From Loxodes magnus (lineage: Eukaryota > Ciliophora > Karyorelictea > Loxodida > Loxodidae), in assembly GCA_946699065.1 (NCBI GenBank), contig CAMPDV010001270.1:1-64000 (forward strand): DNA of 64,000 nt. Reading direction: 5' to 3'. The notes beneath the pieces are model-generated. The model saw only the letters and a program-made list of their open reading frames with translations. It had not been told where the DNA came from and ran no database searches. Positions 61,400 to 64,000 of this stretch are shown piece by piece. Positions within the stretch are counted from its first letter, which is position 1, and every line of letters starts with the position of its first letter. Position numbers and translations under genes: made by a program.

Positions 61400-62370
61400 C
61401 ATGCTTGGGTTTTCTGGCATTGTTAGATTCTTGGCTCCAGATGTTTTTAATATGAAATATTTTCTTATATCCAATGACCTAAATACTTAAATTCCTTCAC
61501 TTTCTCTATTACTATACCTCTTATTGTGATTATCTCTTAATTTTGTCATGCATTACCATTTCATACCATTCATTTTGTTTTGTCCACAATATATAAATTA
61601 TATAGTTATGTTAATTATTATAGTATATCAGTCATATCATCTAGTTAATCTGGATGAATAATGGTACAATATCATCAGCATATGCTAGAACACCTACATA
61701 TCTTACTTCTGTTCCCTATTCAGTTTCAGTCTGTGTTGTAATAACAACTTCTTTTTCCTTTAGTTAATTTAATAACTAATTTAATATTATATTATATTGA
61801 ATAATCTTGGAGGAGCAGACACATCCTTATTTTACTCCGTTTAAAGTTTCAAATTCTTCAGAGATAAGATCTCTTATTCTTAATCTTACTCTCTCCTCTT
61901 TATATATGTCTGCTAGGAATTTATTTCTCCTTGCGTTACTACGATCTTATTCAGTATTTTTCATAAATAGCATCTAATTACTGAATCAAATGCTTTTTTA
62001 ATATAAATAAAAAAGACGATAGTCTCTTGTCTGTTATAATATAGCCATTCAAGTAATGTTCTTAGATTGAATTCTTGATGAGAGCATGATTTACATGACA
62101 AAATCGAAATGCAAAACAACATAACATCTTTACAAGTAAAGATTGAATAATTTCAATAGTATGAGATCTATGATTTTAAAAAAGGTTAATCATAAGTGAT
62201 ATGTAACGATAGCAATAGGATCATCTGAGTTTCTTATTTTGTGCATAATTTTAATGTAGGATTCTTATCTGTTTTGTATTTTCCGCTATTGAATTATACT
62301 TTAAATAAATCTTCAGTATCTTTTAATAAACTAATCCTACGGATCGAATAAATCGTAATTAAATTAAGAC
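61400..62370 (-). pseudogene. RT fragment of a third LINE lineage
   Basis: Minus strand pieces: EFNLRTLLEWLYYNRQETIV, FFIYIKKAFDSV (RT motif A, 62.0 kb), RNKFLADIYKEERVRLRIR, EEFETLNGVKQGCV (motif B, 61.84 kb) and VRYVGVLAYADDIVPLF with a standard YADD (61.69 kb). A frame change separates motif A from motif B, so it is broken. The sequence is unlike LINE 1 and LINE 3 and is a separate family. Upstream text to 62.37 kb (LLKDTEDLFKVQFNSGKYK) probably belongs to it. Confidence 0.7.
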
Positions 62371-62821
62371 TGGCCATGAAACTTTTCGTAAGCTTACTTT
62401 TCAAAGAAAATTTTTATTTCTTCAATATAAACAAATAGTATATTTTTATAAAGTCTTTTCAGGCATGGTATTAATTGATTATTTCATAGAATTAATAAAT
62501 ATCTAATATATTTTTAATTCTTTATCTTTTTCAGTGCTCAAACAGTAAACTTCTGTTGCACTGTGAAAACTCGATCTTATTTTCAATAAATCTTTCGTAT
62601 TTAATTGAGATACATAGTCAAGCAATTATAAGTAAGTTTTTCAATGAAATTGCTTCAAGTGTTTCAAATAAACTTCTCGATACATAAGAAAATCAGAGTG
62701 AAGGAAAGCATTTTGAAAAAACAACATGTAATATTGTAAGTTTGCGTGTGTCAAAGAGCTTTTTCAGAATAAATGTTAAAAGATTTAAAAATATTTTTAT
62801 TTATTCTTGTTTACCGTAAAA

Positions 62822-62925
62822 GCCGAGCAGTAACATAACTAGTGTGATCACTCATGGTCTTACTGGTACCTGTCCTGACGTCCCATAGTCTCACCGTCTA
62901 ATCAGAACTTCCCGATACTATAAAA
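62822..62925 (-). pseudogene. scrap of the A/B/C-type WD40 repeat
   Basis: About 100 bp nearly identical to one 123-bp WD40 unit (GTATCGGGAAGTTCTGATTA, GACGGTGAGACTATGGGACG, GACCATGAGTGATCACACTA). No other part of the gene is nearby. It is followed by the 3' part of LINE 3, the neighbour of the same gene in both inverted-repeat arms, so it is a small rearranged remnant of that block. Confidence 0.9.
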
Positions 62926-62999
62926 AACGATATGAAGAAAAGATCTCTGTATACAAGAGCGCAATTTAGAAAACGATTTCTGTATTTTTCAAATACGAC

Positions 63000-63990
63000 A
63001 TTTTATCTCCAATTAGTTATAAGAACCTTTGCAGAACTTTCATTTTACCCAAAGTAGAATATGAAAGCAATATAAAACCTTGAGCGGTAATGTTAGGAAT
63101 TCAAAGAATTATTAGAAAAATTACTTGATAACAAAGATTTATATCAAGATTAGCTTTAAAATCTTCTTAATTTACCTATAATGAATCTTGCTTATTGATT
63201 TAAATTGACTTCCATTTATCCACCCTTCAAAATAAAAATTTATGCGTTTTTCTGAAAAATAACTCGATTCAGCTAGAAAAATCCTAATTAGATAAAGCAT
63301 TTTTACTTAAAAAATGCAATAATTTTAATCTCCCTTCATGAAATATACAGATAAAAGCTTAAAAATATGATTTAGATATTTAAAGAACTTATGATTTCAA
63401 ATAGTTTAGTAAGCATCTCACTATTTAAATCTAAAATAATTCTTCTATTAATGCCTATAAAGAAATGCAATTATGTCAACAGCAAAAAGATTTATTGATT
63501 AAATAGAAAATAATTAAAATATTTTCCCTTTAGTAGCATACACCAAATACAATAGACATCTAATTCAAGAAACCATTTCACTATAAACTAAGGAATTACA
63601 CTTATAATTTTTAATATTATCTGAATCAAAGATATATCAAATTTAATTCGATAAACTTTGTTTATGCAGATAAGAATTTGATATATTTGAGCAAATTTTC
63701 CAATATAATCGTTATGTAAACATTTTTAAGAATTTTAGCAAGCATAAAATAGATACTGGAAAAGATAGTAGAAGACTAATTTTATATACGTAAAACTATA
63801 TTAATTAATGGTTACAAAAAATAAGATGGTTAAAAGAGGACAAGTACATAAAAATATTCCATCTATAATTATTTAGAAGAAGATTAAAGATTTTTAAAGA
63901 CTAGAGTGAAGGAGAAATAAATATTACTAAAAGAAACCAATAAAAGATTTAATGAACTAATCAAATCCTTATCAAGATGAGAGAGTCATG
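63000..63990 (+). pseudogene. LINE 3-related ORF2 3' fragment
   Basis: YKNLCRTFILPKVEYESNIK, QRFISRLALKSSQFTYNES and further text parallel LINE 3 after its RT active site (LYRTFILPKV, RLISRQAFRS). It is more diverged than the two inverted-repeat copies. The zinc-finger part near 63.65 kb (FDKLCLCR-like) is decayed. It continues past the window end. Confidence 0.65.
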
Positions 63991-64000
63991 ATTGAAAACT

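Overview
The window is very A+T-rich nuclear DNA from a ciliate whose stop codons are reassigned. TAA and TAG sit inside clear coding regions where glutamine fits. TGA sits repeatedly at conserved tryptophan positions of WD40, kelch and reverse-transcriptase domains, and in paralogues the same codon is TGG in one copy and TGA in another. Among described codes this fits a karyorelict (Loxodes-like) or Condylostoma-like ciliate better than Tetrahymena or Paramecium. Because all three stops appear to be read as sense, an open frame is weak evidence here. Genes were judged by domain match, paralogue comparison and codon pattern, and some frame changes look like tiny introns.

Layout. 1-6600 is a minisatellite array. 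7.4-12.9 kb is a repeat block holding WD40 gene A. 12.9-18.4 kb is a LINE (ORF1 plus endonuclease/RT ORF2) on the minus strand. 18.4-22.1 kb holds decayed element pieces. 22.3-28.8 kb is mostly unique: a mitochondrial-like ORF, a tRNA-Lys gene, two SINE-like repeats and several probable host genes. 28.9-38.0 and 50.3-58.7 kb are the two arms of a large inverted repeat. Each arm carries a second LINE lineage, an unknown gene G, a SINE and an intact RING / coiled-coil / pentapeptide / WD40 gene (B and C). The 38-50 kb spacer holds another WD40 gene, a kelch gene, small host genes and many SINEs. 58.7-64 kb holds more LINE pieces, a gene fragment and a scrap of WD40 repeat.

Four SINE-like families were found. 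Three of them end in the same hairpin-forming tail followed by TTTATTTATT-type repeats, which suggests one LINE machinery mobilised them all. The protein of genes A, B and C looks like an E3-type RING protein with a recently expanded WD40 propeller whose 123-bp units are almost identical, a sign of concerted evolution. No CRISPR array, LTR element or virus-like element was seen. I do not recognise a complete new multi-gene system. The most unusual features are the code, the homogenised WD40 family inside the inverted duplication, and the shared-tail SINE network.
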